Assembly (NCBI RefSeq): GCF_003119195.2
Contig: NZ_CP022254.1
Coordinates: 851,501-915,500 of the forward strand
Origin: Azospirillum baldaniorum
GTDB lineage: Bacteria > Pseudomonadota > Alphaproteobacteria > Azospirillales > Azospirillaceae
DNA: 64,000 bases
Direction of reading: 5' to 3'
In this document: positions 42,499 through 50,974 of the stretch, piece by piece
Layout: every line of letters starts with the position of its first letter
How positions within the stretch are numbered: position 1 is the stretch's first letter
Made by a program: the position numbers and the translations under genes
Notes under the pieces: model-generated
What the model was told of the DNA's origin: nothing
Database searches by the model: none
Seen by the model: the letters and a program-made list of their open reading frames with translations, nothing else

Positions 42499-44541
42499 AT
42501 GAGCGGGACCCAGCCGTCCGCCATCAGATCGACGTTCACCCGCTGGCTCCGGGACCGTTCCTTCCTGTCCGGCCTGACCGCCCTGCTGATCCTGATGGCG
42601 GTTCTGGGCACGGTGATGCGCCACAACTACCTGCTGTTCCATCTCTGCGCAGAGTTGTTCGCCGTCGCCGTCGCCATGACGATCTTCACGATCGCCTGGA
42701 ACACGCGGGACACGAACCAATCGCCCTTCCTCGCCTTCGTCGGCCTGTCCATGCCGGGCATCGCGCTGCTGGACCTGCTGCACGCCATCGCCTTTCCCGG
42801 TATGAACGTCATCGGCGAGGCCGGCGCCAACCAATCCACCCAGCTCTGGATCGCCGCCCGCGGCCTTCAGGCCGCGGTCTTCCTGGCTGCGCCGCTGCTG
42901 ACCGAGAAGCGGCTGCGCACGGGCGACGTGCTGCTGATCCAGGCCGCGGTCGTGGCCTGCACCCTGCTGTCGATCTTCACCTTCGACATCATGCCGGACA
43001 GCTTCGTTCCGGACGTCGGGTTGACCCCCTTCAAGGTGGGCGCCGAATACGCGTTCAGCGCCGCGGCGGTCGTCGCCTGCCTGCTGCTGTGCCGCAAGCG
43101 TCGGCAGTTCGAGCCCAGGGTGTTCGGCCTGACCTTCGCCGGCATCGCCCTGCTGGCCCCGCAGGAGCTGATCTTCACGCTCTACACCGATCCCCACGGG
43201 GCGATGAACGCGCTGGGGCATTTCATCAAGATCCTGTCCTTCTACCTGCTGTACCGGGCGATCATCGTCACCGCCCTGCAGAATCCCTACGATCTCGCCT
43301 TCTACCGGATGCGCCGCAGCGAGGAGGCCCTGCGCGATCATCTGAGCGGGCTCGAATCGCTGATCGCCACCCGCACCGCCGAGCTGCGCGAGAGCGAGGC
43401 GCGCTGGCGGGCGCTTCTGGAATGCTCCAACGACTGGTTCTGGGAGACCGACGAGCGCGGGCGCTTCACCGCCCTGTCGCCGCGCGCCCAGGAATCCACC
43501 GGGCGCGGCGGGGCAGAGCTTCTGGGCTTCACCCACGCCGACCTTCTGGACCGCAACCGTCCCGAGGAGGATTTCCCCGCCCTGACGGAAGCCCTGCACC
43601 GGCGGGAACCCTTCCGCCGCCTGTCCTTCCCGCTGGCCTCGCCGGGGGGGAGCGCGCGCTGGGTGATGGTCAGCGGCACGCCGCGCTATGACGGCAACGG
43701 CGCCTTCCTCGGCTACCGCGGCACCACCAGCGACATCAGCGCGCGGCGCCAGTCGGCGGAAGCGGCGCGGCAGAAGCAGACCATGGCGGCGCTCGGCAGC
43801 CTCGTCGGCGGCCTCGCCCACGAGATCAACAACCTGCTGCAACCGGTCATCAGCCTGTCCGATCTGGCGCGCGGCCGCGCCGGAGAGGATCGCAAGCTCC
43901 ACACCTATCTGAACGCCATCCACGACAGCGGGGTGAAAGCCCGCACGATCATGCGCGACGTCCTTCAGTTCGCCCGTGTCGAGGTGGCCGAGTCGCCGCC
44001 GGGCAACCTGGAGGAGGCCGTGCATTCCGCCCTGGAACTCGCCGCCCCCTCGATGCCGGCGTCCATCGAGACGCGCGCGCGGCTGGAGCCCGGCCTGAAC
44101 GCGGTGACCATCACCGCGACCGAACTGACCCAGGTCCTTCTCAACCTGATCCAGAACGCCCGCGATGCCATGCCGCAGGGCGGCACCCTGACCATCGGCG
44201 CCCGTTCCCTGAGCCTGAGGGAACGGGACGCATCCCGCCGCCAGCTCGGCGAGGGCGACTATGTGCGGCTGACCGTCGCCGACACCGGCACGGGTATGGA
44301 CGAGGCGACGCGCCAGCGCGTGTTCGACCCCTTCTTCACCACCAAGCCGGTCGGCACCGGGACTGGGCTTGGGCTTTCGGTGGTATATGGTATCGTACGG
44401 AACGGGGGAGGCGACATCCTGGTGGAGAGCGCCCCCGGACGCGGAACGTCCTTCATCATCGACCTGCCCACCGCCCCGACCGGTGGACCGGGCCAAACGA
44501 CACATGGGATGCTGGTTCATGGCGAAGGTGCTGGTCGTTGA
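42499..44541 (+). CDS. MASE3-type membrane PAS sensor histidine kinase
   Basis: The 680-residue kinase starts with about seven membrane helices (residues 20-260; SFLSGLTALLILMAVLGTVMRHNYLLFHLCAELFAVAVAMTIF fits the MASE3 sensor module). A short coiled coil (EEALRDHLSGLESLIATRTAEL), a PAS/PAC domain (about 305-420) and the kinase core follow. The H-box is GGLAHEINNLLQPVISLSDL with His441. N-box LNLIQNARDAMPQGG, G1 DTGTGMD, F-box FDPFFTTKPVGTGTGLGLSVVYG. The form of the H- and N-boxes is of the NtrB/HPK4 type. It overlaps the following receiver gene by 23 bp, which marks that protein as its partner. Start ATG 42499. Confidence 0.9.
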   Translation: MSGTQPSAIRSTFTRWLRDRSFLSGLTALLILMAVLGTVMRHNYLLFHLCAELFAVAVAMTIFTIAWNTRDTNQSPFLAFVGLSMPGIALLDLLHAIAFPGMNVIGEAGANQSTQLWIAARGLQAAVFLAAPLLTEKRLRTGDVLLIQAAVVACTLLSIFTFDIMPDSFVPDVGLTPFKVGAEYAFSAAAVVACLLLCRKRRQFEPRVFGLTFAGIALLAPQELIFTLYTDPHGAMNALGHFIKILSFYLLYRAIIVTALQNPYDLAFYRMRRSEEALRDHLSGLESLIATRTAELRESEARWRALLECSNDWFWETDERGRFTALSPRAQESTGRGGAELLGFTHADLLDRNRPEEDFPALTEALHRREPFRRLSFPLASPGGSARWVMVSGTPRYDGNGAFLGYRGTTSDISARRQSAEAARQKQTMAALGSLVGGLAHEINNLLQPVISLSDLARGRAGEDRKLHTYLNAIHDSGVKARTIMRDVLQFARVEVAESPPGNLEEAVHSALELAAPSMPASIETRARLEPGLNAVTITATELTQVLLNLIQNARDAMPQGGTLTIGARSLSLRERDASRRQLGEGDYVRLTVADTGTGMDEATRQRVFDPFFTTKPVGTGTGLGLSVVYGIVRNGGGDILVESAPGRGTSFIIDLPTAPTGGPGQTTHGMLVHGEGAGR

Positions 44542-44914
44542 GGATTCGGCCGCCGTGCGGCTGGCGGTCACCGAAGTGATCGAACAGGCCGGCCACGAGG
44601 TCGTCGAGGCGGAAAACGGACGCGTCGCCATCGGCCTGCTGGACGGCGGCGCGGTCTTCGACCTGATCGTCACCGATGTCTTGATGCCCGAGGCCGACGG
44701 GGTGGAGGTCATCAAGGCCGCGCGCACCCGCAACCCCGGCGGCAAGGTGCTCGCCATGTCCGGAGGGGCGCCGAACCTGCCCGCCGGTTACGCCCTGAAG
44801 ATGGCCGAGATGTTCGCGGCGGACGCCGTGCTCTACAAGCCCTTCCTGAACGAAGAGCTGCGCAAGGCCGTGGCCCGCCTGCTGTCCATGGCGGGCGAGT
44901 CGGAAACCGGCTGA
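44519..44914 (+). CDS. Single-domain response regulator paired with the MASE3 kinase
   Basis: A 131-residue receiver domain with acidic pocket E8-D9, phospho-acceptor D53 (IVTDVLMPEADGVEV), Ser/Thr switch in LAMSGGAPN and conserved K107 (VLYKPFLNEEL). No output domain. Its ATG lies inside the last codons of the kinase gene, so translation is coupled. The insert after LAMSGG (PNLPAGYALKMAEMFAADA) is a feature of receiver proteins that go with soluble-output relays. Target unknown. Confidence 0.9.
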   Translation: MAKVLVVEDSAAVRLAVTEVIEQAGHEVVEAENGRVAIGLLDGGAVFDLIVTDVLMPEADGVEVIKAARTRNPGGKVLAMSGGAPNLPAGYALKMAEMFAADAVLYKPFLNEELRKAVARLLSMAGESETG

Positions 44915-44939
44915 AAGGGAGCCGACTGAAAGGGAGCCG
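44910..44939. repeat. 15-bp perfect tandem duplication at the receiver gene end
   Basis: CTGAAAGGGAGCCGA occurs twice (44910-44924, 44925-44939), beginning at the receiver stop codon TGA (44912-44914). Confidence 0.85.
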
Positions 44940-45268
44940 ACGGACAGCCGGGCCGTGCCTCCGCTGTTGCTCCGGACACACGGCGGCATCCCTTCCGCTT
45001 CCCGGCAGCCATCGGTCCCCTTGACCGAAGTTATCCACAAAAAAGTGCATAAGATGGTGGATAAGGCTGTTGAACCTTCGGTTCCGCCTGCCCGCCGCGG
45101 GGGTGGCGGAAAAGGCCTCTGAAACGGCGCCGATTCGGGATGTGCCACCCCGAACGGCCAGGAACGGCGCACCCCTTGCGCCCTTCGCTACCCCTAAGAT
45201 GGGCTGGTCCACCCCGCCCCGCCTCGCCACTATGACACCATGCATTGCGAAGGTGGAAAGGACGGCGC
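44915..45268. other. 354-bp intergenic region with DnaA boxes
   Basis: No credible gene is seen. It contains most of the 15-bp duplication, an AT-rich island at 45029-45070 carrying two inverted DnaA boxes, and the epimerase upstream region with GGAAAGGA before its ATG. Confidence 0.6.
45031..45064. promoter_or_regulatory. Pair of inverted DnaA boxes in an AT-rich island
   Basis: TTATCCACA (45031-45039) is a perfect DnaA box. GTGGATAA (45057-45064) is the opposite-strand copy matching 8 of 9 bases (TTATCCACC). The centre reads AAAAAAGTGCATAAGATG. It may bind DnaA as a regulatory or titration site. The number of boxes is too small to call an origin. Confidence 0.5.
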
Positions 45269-46201
45269 ATGGCCCATTTTCTCGTGACCGGCGGCTGCGG
45301 ATTCATCGGATCGCATCTGGCCGACCGGCTGATCGGCGACGGGCACCGGGTCACCATCCTGGACGACATGAGCACCGGCCGGCTGGAGAACAAACCGCTT
45401 CTGGCGAAGCTGGTGGTCGGCGACGTCGCCGACCCCGACGCGGTCCATCAGGCGATGCAGGGGGTGGACGGCGTGTTCCATCTGGCCGCGGTCGCCTCCG
45501 TTCAGCGCTCACGAGAGTTGTGGGCGGAAACCCACCGCACCAACCTGTCGGGCACCGTCACCGTCTTCGAGGCGGCGCGCAGCGCCCGCAACGGCAACCC
45601 GGTGCCGGTGGTCTACGCCTCCTCCGCCGCGGTCTATGGCGACAACACGGCCACCCCGCTGCGCGAGGACGCCGCGACGCGCCCGCTGTCCGCCTACGGC
45701 GTGGACAAGCTGGGCTGCGAGCTGCACGCCAACGTCGCCTGGGCCATCCATGGGGTGCCGACGACGGGCTTCCGCTTTTTCAACGTCTACGGGCCGCGGC
45801 AGGACCCGTCCTCCCCCTATTCCGGGGTGATCTCGATCTTCGCCCGCCGGGTGGCGCAGGGCGAGGACGTGACGATCTTCGGCGACGGCGAGCAGGTCCG
45901 CGACTTCGTGTTCGTCGGCGACGTCGTGCGCTTCCTCGTCAAGGCGATGGAGCGCCAGTCCCAGGGGGCGGAGGTCTTCAACCTGTGCACCGGCCGCCCG
46001 ACCTCGCTGCTGATGCTGCTTGAGGTGTTGCAGGAGCTGTGCGCCAGCCGGGTGCGCCGTCTTCACCAGCCGGCGCGGGCGGGCGACATCCGCGTGTCCA
46101 TCGGCGACCCGGCCCGGCTGCGCGCCACCTTCGGCGAAGGCTGCCGGTTCGGCCTGCTGCAGGGGCTGAGCGCGACCCTGACCGGGGAAATGCCGCGGTA
46201 A
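45269..46201 (+). CDS. NAD-dependent nucleotide-sugar epimerase (UDP-glucose 4-epimerase-like)
   Basis: A 310-residue extended SDR enzyme. Rossmann motif FLVTGGCGFIGSHLADRL (residues 4-21), catalytic Ser in VVYASSAAVYGDN, the YxxxK pair in SAYGVDKLGCEL, then NVYGPRQDPSSPYSGVISIFARR and FGDGEQVRDFVFVGDVV typical of sugar-nucleotide epimerases. It likely supplies a sugar for surface polysaccharide; the exact sugar is not readable. ATG 45269 follows GGAAAGGA. No glycosyltransferase adjoins it. It converges on the Na/Pi cotransporter gene (19-bp gap). Confidence 0.88.
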   Translation: MAHFLVTGGCGFIGSHLADRLIGDGHRVTILDDMSTGRLENKPLLAKLVVGDVADPDAVHQAMQGVDGVFHLAAVASVQRSRELWAETHRTNLSGTVTVFEAARSARNGNPVPVVYASSAAVYGDNTATPLREDAATRPLSAYGVDKLGCELHANVAWAIHGVPTTGFRFFNVYGPRQDPSSPYSGVISIFARRVAQGEDVTIFGDGEQVRDFVFVGDVVRFLVKAMERQSQGAEVFNLCTGRPTSLLMLLEVLQELCASRVRRLHQPARAGDIRVSIGDPARLRATFGEGCRFGLLQGLSATLTGEMPR

Positions 46202-46220
46202 ACCCGCGGGCGTCCCTCCC

Positions 46221-47915
46221 CTACACGTCGCGGCTTTCCAGCCTGGGCAGCCCGACGACCTTCAGGCGGCTTTCGCTGAGTTCCCCCACCTGATCGAGGA
46301 TCGGCAGGGCGACCGCGGCGACATGGGCGTTGATCCGCTTCAGGTCGCGCAGGATGTCGAGCACCAGGGCGCTGGTCTCGATGCTGGCGGCGTCACCGCG
46401 GCGCACGCGGTCGAGGTGGCGGGCGGTGGCGGTGCGCTCCAGCGCCCGCACCGCGTCCTTGCCGGCAATGAGCTGCCGGGCCAGCCGCCGGTCCTCGCCG
46501 ATCAGGATGCCGAGCGCCGTGCGCAGGTTCTCCACCGTGCGGCGGTGCAGCTCCTCGACCTCCCGGAAATCCTCCGGCGCGAAATGCAGATGGTGGCGGA
46601 TGCGCTTGGCGGCGAGTTCCATCAGGCTCTTGTCGATGATGTCGCCGATGTGCTCCAGGTTGATGGCGAAGGCCATCAGGTCGTCGACGCGCCGTGTCTC
46701 CTCGGCATCGAGATGATGGCGGCCGAGCTTGGCGAGGTAGAGCTTGAGGGCGGTGTGCAGCCGGTCCACCCGGTCGTCGGCGCGGCTGACCTCGGCGATC
46801 GGGCGCTCGTCGTTCTGGCGCAGGGCGGTCAGGCTGCGGCACAGCATGTCCTCCACCAGATCGCCCAGCCGCAGGGTCTCGCGCACCGCACCCGCGATGG
46901 CGACGGATGGTGTCTCCAGCGCCGACTCGTCGAGATGCCGGGGCGTCGCCGCGTCCTCGCCCGCGTCCTCCGGTTGGGGCAGTAGCCCTTCGGTCAGCCG
47001 GGCGAGCGGCGTCACCAGAGGCAGAAAGAGCAACGCCAGCGCCACGTTGAAGGCGACGTGCGCGCTGACCACCGCCGTCAGCGGGGCCATGCCGGCCAGG
47101 AACGAGGCGGCCATCGGCACCAGCGGCAGGGCCAGCAGCGACCCGGTCACCCGGACCAGCAGATTGCCCAGCGGCACCCGCCGCGCCATCGCTCCGTCCG
47201 CCGACGTCGCCAACACCGCCGGCACCGCACCGCCCAGATTGGCGCCCAGGACCAGCGCCACCGCCGTCTCGGTCCCGATCACCCCCGCCCCGGCCAGCGA
47301 CCCCGCCAGCATCACCGTGGCGAGGCTGGAATGCACCGCCGCGGTCAGGGCCGCCGCGACGATCAGGGCGAACAGCGGCTCGCCGCCCAGCGCCTCCAGC
47401 ATCGCCTGGACCAGCGCCGACTCCCGGACCGGCAGGGTGGCCGCACCCAGCAGCTTCAGGGCGAGCAGCATCAGCCCGATGCCGACCAGGATGCGGGCCA
47501 GCGCCCGCCGGCCGCGATGCTCGCCGCCCAGCGCGTGCAGCGCCCCGCCGAGCAGCAGCAGGCTGGGCGACAGCCAGTGCAGGTCGACGGCGAGCAGCCG
47601 GGCGACGAGGCTGGTCCCGACGTCGGCGCCCAGCATCACCGCCAGCGCCATGGGGGTGGTCATGAAGCCCTGCCCGGCCATCGAGGCGGTCATCAGGGCG
47701 GTGGCCGTGCTGCTCTGCACCGCGATGGTGGCGGCGACGCCGGCCAGGAAGGCGGCCAGCCGGTTGCGCGTGCCGTAGCCGACCCAGCGGCGGACCGCCG
47801 CCCCGCCCCACCGGAAGACACCCGTCCGCACCAGCCGCAGCGCCCACAGCAGCAGCGCCACGGCGCCGAGGATGTCGATCAGGACCAGGGTGGGCGAGAT
47901 GGCGGCGGTCGTGAT
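46221..47915 (-). CDS. Na+/Pi cotransporter family protein with PhoU-like tail, probable ATC start
   Basis: The membrane part (about residues 10-320) carries the duplicated QSST-type signature of NptA/YjbB proteins: IAVQSSTATALMTASMAGQGF and TAAVHSSLATVMLAGSLAGAG. The cytoplasmic part from about 360 is helical and PhoU-like (EVSRADDRVDRLHTALKLYLAKL). The nearest standard start, GTG 47861, falls in the first membrane helix and would remove the conserved TLVLIDILGAVALLLWALRL beginning. No ATG, GTG or TTG lies between that GTG and the upstream in-frame TGA. The ATC at 47915 has GGGAGG exactly six bases upstream and restores the N terminus, so I use it. Product about 564 residues. Confidence 0.8.
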   Translation of the reverse strand: MTTAAISPTLVLIDILGAVALLLWALRLVRTGVFRWGGAAVRRWVGYGTRNRLAAFLAGVAATIAVQSSTATALMTASMAGQGFMTTPMALAVMLGADVGTSLVARLLAVDLHWLSPSLLLLGGALHALGGEHRGRRALARILVGIGLMLLALKLLGAATLPVRESALVQAMLEALGGEPLFALIVAAALTAAVHSSLATVMLAGSLAGAGVIGTETAVALVLGANLGGAVPAVLATSADGAMARRVPLGNLLVRVTGSLLALPLVPMAASFLAGMAPLTAVVSAHVAFNVALALLFLPLVTPLARLTEGLLPQPEDAGEDAATPRHLDESALETPSVAIAGAVRETLRLGDLVEDMLCRSLTALRQNDERPIAEVSRADDRVDRLHTALKLYLAKLGRHHLDAEETRRVDDLMAFAINLEHIGDIIDKSLMELAAKRIRHHLHFAPEDFREVEELHRRTVENLRTALGILIGEDRRLARQLIAGKDAVRALERTATARHLDRVRRGDAASIETSALVLDILRDLKRINAHVAAVALPILDQVGELSESRLKVVGLPRLESRDV

Positions 47916-48045
47916 GGCGGGCCTCCCGGCGTGTGGGCCTCAACAGCAGGACGATGGAGCGGGACGAGTCATGAAAACGTAACAATCGTAGGGCGCAACC
48001 TGATCCCCCGCGAAAGGCGTATCCCTTTTTGCCAGGACGCGGCCC

Positions 48046-48945
48046 TTACCCCCGCGTCACCAACCGGATGCCCAAGGCCACCGGCAGGATGCCGAGCAGG
48101 TCCCAGGGCTGCACCGTCTCGCCCAGCAGCGCCCAGCCGAACAGCATGCCCAGAGGCGGCATCAGGAAGTGATAGGCGCTGGCCTCCGTGGCGCTCGTCC
48201 GCTGCAGCAGGCGGAACCACAGCAGGTAACCGCCGATCGACACCACCAGCGCCTGATAGACCAGCGACCCGGCGAAACCGGCGGTCAGCCGGATCGACCC
48301 GGCGTCCTCCAGCAGCAACCCAAGGGGCAGCAGCGCCAGCCCCGCCGCCAGCACCTGCACCCCGGTGCCGGCGAGCAGCCCCGCCCGCGGCGCCAGCCGT
48401 TTGAACAGCAACGTCCCCACCGACAGCGCCACCAGCGCGCCGATCGCCAGGACGATGCCCAGCGGCGCGTCCGTCCCGCTGCCCAGCCGCCCGCGGACCA
48501 CCAGCGCCACCCCGGCCACCCCCAGCGCCAGCCCCACCGCCTTGCGCCGGTTCATCGCCTCGCCCAGCAGCAGGGCGGCCAGCGCCGCGGTCAGCACCGG
48601 GTTGGCGCTGACGATCAGCGCCGTCAGGCCGGAGGACACGTAGGTCATGCCGCTGTAGCTCAGCCCCAGATAGAGCGCGTGGTTGAGCAAACCGAGCAGC
48701 GCCAGCAGGGCGAGGGTCCGCCCGGCCATCCCCCGATACTCGCCACGCCACGCCGCGACGGCGGCGAGCAGCGCCCCGGCCATCAGAAAGCGGAAGGCCA
48801 GCAGCAGCAGCGGCGGGCAGTCGGCCAAGCCGATCTTCCCCGCGGCGAAGGCCGAACTCCAGGCGAGGCAGAAGGGCACGACCAGGGCGAGCGGCGCCGC
48901 CCGGGGGTCGGTCAGGGGTAAGGAATGTGTGGCGGCGTGCGTCAT
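48046..48945 (-). CDS. EamA/DMT-family metabolite exporter
   Basis: The 299-residue protein has ten membrane helices in two EamA repeats (LALVVPFCLAWSSAFAAGKIG, then GIVLAIGALVALSVGTLLFKRLAPR). Such proteins export amino acids or other small metabolites; substrate unknown. ATG 48945 with GAGAGGA 6 bases upstream was preferred over ATG 49038, which lies within the palindromic intergenic region. It is divergent from a LysR regulator across two dyads, the usual layout for substrate-induced export. Confidence 0.88.
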   Translation of the reverse strand: MTHAATHSLPLTDPRAAPLALVVPFCLAWSSAFAAGKIGLADCPPLLLLAFRFLMAGALLAAVAAWRGEYRGMAGRTLALLALLGLLNHALYLGLSYSGMTYVSSGLTALIVSANPVLTAALAALLLGEAMNRRKAVGLALGVAGVALVVRGRLGSGTDAPLGIVLAIGALVALSVGTLLFKRLAPRAGLLAGTGVQVLAAGLALLPLGLLLEDAGSIRLTAGFAGSLVYQALVVSIGGYLLWFRLLQRTSATEASAYHFLMPPLGMLFGWALLGETVQPWDLLGILPVALGIRLVTRG

Positions 48946-49016
48946 GGCCGGTCCTCTCCCATGCGGAAGGCTGTGCGTTGGAGAGAGGATGGCGCGGGAC
49001 CTTTCCATTTGGAAAT

Positions 49017-49052
49017 TGGATGGTATCATCCATTGCATTCGAAATTTGAATG
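49017..49052. promoter_or_regulatory. Double dyad between the exporter and its LysR regulator
   Basis: TGGATG-GTAT-CATCCA (49017-49032) and CATTC-GAAATTT-GAATG (49036-49052) lie side by side in an AT-rich stretch. The second has a LysR-type T-N11-A layout. They fit the recognition and activation sites of a LysR regulator acting on a divergent promoter. Confidence 0.55.
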
Positions 49053-49061
49053 GTCGGTCCG

Positions 49062-49925
49062 ATGCGCGAGATGGATCTGGGACTGCTGCGCACCTTCGTC
49101 TCGGTGGTGGATGCCGGCGGCTTCACGCGGGCCGGGGAGCGGGTTCACAAAACGCAATCGACGGTCAGCCAACAGATCCGCCGGCTGGAGGAGCAGGTCG
49201 GCCTGCCTCTTCTCGACCGCAACAGCCGCACCGTCGCGCTGACCGACGACGGCGAGCGGCTGCTCGGCTACGCCCGCCGGCTGCTGGCTCTGAACGACGA
49301 GGCGAACGCCGTGCTGTCCGGGCGCCCGGCGGCGGAGGTGGTGCGGCTCGGCGTGCCGGAGGATTACGCGGTGGAGCGGCTGCCCCGCCTGCTCGCCGAC
49401 TTCGCGCGGGCGAACCGGCGGCTGCGGCTGGACGTCCGCTGCGACCTGTCGGTGCGGCTGCGCGCCGATGTGGAGTGCGGGGACCTCGACATCGTCCTGG
49501 TCAAGCAGGAACCCAGCCGCCCCGGCGCGCTGCGCGCGTGGCGGGAGCCGCTCTGCTGGGTCGGCCCGGCGGCGGAGGACCTGCACCGCGAGGACCCGCT
49601 GCCGCTGGTGCTCTTCCCGCAGGGCTGCGTCTACCGCAACCGCGCGGTGCATGAGCTGGAGCGCGCCGGGCGGCGCTGGCGGGTCGCCTATTCCAGCCCC
49701 AACCACGCCGGGGTGCGCGCCGCGGTGTCCGGCGGACTGGGCGTCAGCGTGCTTCCCCACAGCGCCCTGCCGCCCGGCGGCCGCTTCCTCGGCGTGGCGG
49801 ACGGTCTGCCGGCCCTGCCGGAGACGGAACTGGCGCTGCTGACCGGAAGCACGGCGCGGGGTGCCGGGGTGGAAATGGTCACCGGCCTGCTGATGGAGAG
49901 CCTTCCGGAGCCGGTGTGGGCGTGA
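49062..49925 (+). CDS. LysR-family transcriptional regulator
   Basis: The 287-residue protein has the N-terminal winged HTH (LGLLRTFVSVVDAGGFTRAGERVHKTQSTVSQQIRRLEEQVG, residues 6-47) and the co-inducer domain (about 90-285; VRLGVPEDYAVERLPRLLADFARANRRLRLDV). Alternative ATGs at 49050 and 49071 exist. It is divergent from the EamA exporter and probably its activator through the dyads at 49017-49052. The inducer is likely the exported compound, by analogy with ArgP-like pairs. Confidence 0.9.
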   Translation: MREMDLGLLRTFVSVVDAGGFTRAGERVHKTQSTVSQQIRRLEEQVGLPLLDRNSRTVALTDDGERLLGYARRLLALNDEANAVLSGRPAAEVVRLGVPEDYAVERLPRLLADFARANRRLRLDVRCDLSVRLRADVECGDLDIVLVKQEPSRPGALRAWREPLCWVGPAAEDLHREDPLPLVLFPQGCVYRNRAVHELERAGRRWRVAYSSPNHAGVRAAVSGGLGVSVLPHSALPPGGRFLGVADGLPALPETELALLTGSTARGAGVEMVTGLLMESLPEPVWA

Positions 49926-50044
49926 CGGGGCTGCCCGGCCCGACCACTCCTCTCGCACCGTTGCGCCACATCCCCAAAGCGCCATAGAACAGCCCAGGAA
50001 CCATATCCAGGTATGGCGAAGAACAGGGTTGAGGGACCAGGGGC

Positions 50045-50830
50045 ATGGCGCGACGGAGGAGCGGAGCACCGCGGGGCGGCCGGAGAGGCCGTCCGCTGAC
50101 GCTGGGCGGGCTGGTCGCCGTTCTGCTGGTGCTGGCCGCGGTCTATGCGACGGAGCGGTTCCACCTCGTCCCGCCCGGCACCTTGGATTCCATCCTGGGG
50201 GAGGAGAAGACCCAGCGCCAACGGCCCATCCCCCGCCCCGTCCCCGACGCCAGCATCGACTACGCCGCGGTCGCCGCCCAGCTCGACCGCATCCGGGTGG
50301 AGGAGGAGCGCCGCCGCGGCTATGTGCGGGATGAGTGGCCGCACTGGCTGACCATCGACTCCAAATGCCTGAACACGCGGGAGCAGGTGCTGATCCGCGA
50401 TTCCGCGAAGCCGGCCAAGCTGTCGGCCAACGGTTGTTCGGTGCTGTCCGGCGTGTGGAACGACCCCTACACCGGCGAAACCTTCACCGAGCCGAAGCAG
50501 GTCGACATCGACCACCGCGTGCCGCTGGAGGAGACCTACGCCAGCGGTGGCTACGACTGGCCGCGGGAGAAGCGCGCGGCCTACGCCAACGACCTGAGCG
50601 ACCCGCTGACCCTCGTCACCGTCTCGGCGGCGGCCAACCGCGCCAAGGGCTCGAAGGGACCGGAGGACTGGCTGCCGCCGCGCGAGGAGTACATCTGCGC
50701 CTATGTGGCGGGCTGGATCGCCGTGAAGGCGCGCTGGGAGCTGACCATGGACGAGCGGGAGCGCGTCACCGTCGGCAACATCCTGTCCGACTGCCGACGC
50801 ACCGCCGTGGGGAACCGGCCGGCCCGCTGA
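50045..50830 (+). CDS. Anchored/exported HNH-type nuclease (DUF1524-like)
   Basis: A 261-residue protein with a very basic N terminus (MARRRSGAPRGGRRGRP), one membrane helix (residues 18-36, LTLGGLVAVLLVLAAVYAT) and an extracytoplasmic domain from about 85. The core WNDPYTGETFTEPKQVDIDHRVPLEETYASGGYDW with later ANDLSDPLTLVTVSAAANRAKGSKGPEDWLP is the signature of DUF1524/HNH-fold nucleases such as streptomycete secreted nucleases; the DH pair and the Asn of ANRAKG would be catalytic. Cysteines (SKCLNTR, NGCSVL, YICAY, SDCRR) can form disulfides. Probable role is extracellular or periplasmic nucleic-acid degradation. Confidence 0.78.
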   Translation: MARRRSGAPRGGRRGRPLTLGGLVAVLLVLAAVYATERFHLVPPGTLDSILGEEKTQRQRPIPRPVPDASIDYAAVAAQLDRIRVEEERRRGYVRDEWPHWLTIDSKCLNTREQVLIRDSAKPAKLSANGCSVLSGVWNDPYTGETFTEPKQVDIDHRVPLEETYASGGYDWPREKRAAYANDLSDPLTLVTVSAAANRAKGSKGPEDWLPPREEYICAYVAGWIAVKARWELTMDERERVTVGNILSDCRRTAVGNRPAR

Positions 50831-50974
50831 CCGGCCTTTCCAACAATTCCATGCGCCGGTATGCGCGGCGTCCCCTGATGTCGCTTTTGAAACCTAGCCA
50901 AAGTTGATAGAACATTCGTAAGCGGTCTTCCTGACGGAACGGCGGCGGGGTGTTGAAGGGAGCGGCCGGGCGTC

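Noticed and set aside
45031-45064. Possible replication origin
   Set aside because: Only two DnaA boxes and no neighbouring dnaA, hemE, parAB or repABC genes. Kept only as a binding-site pair.
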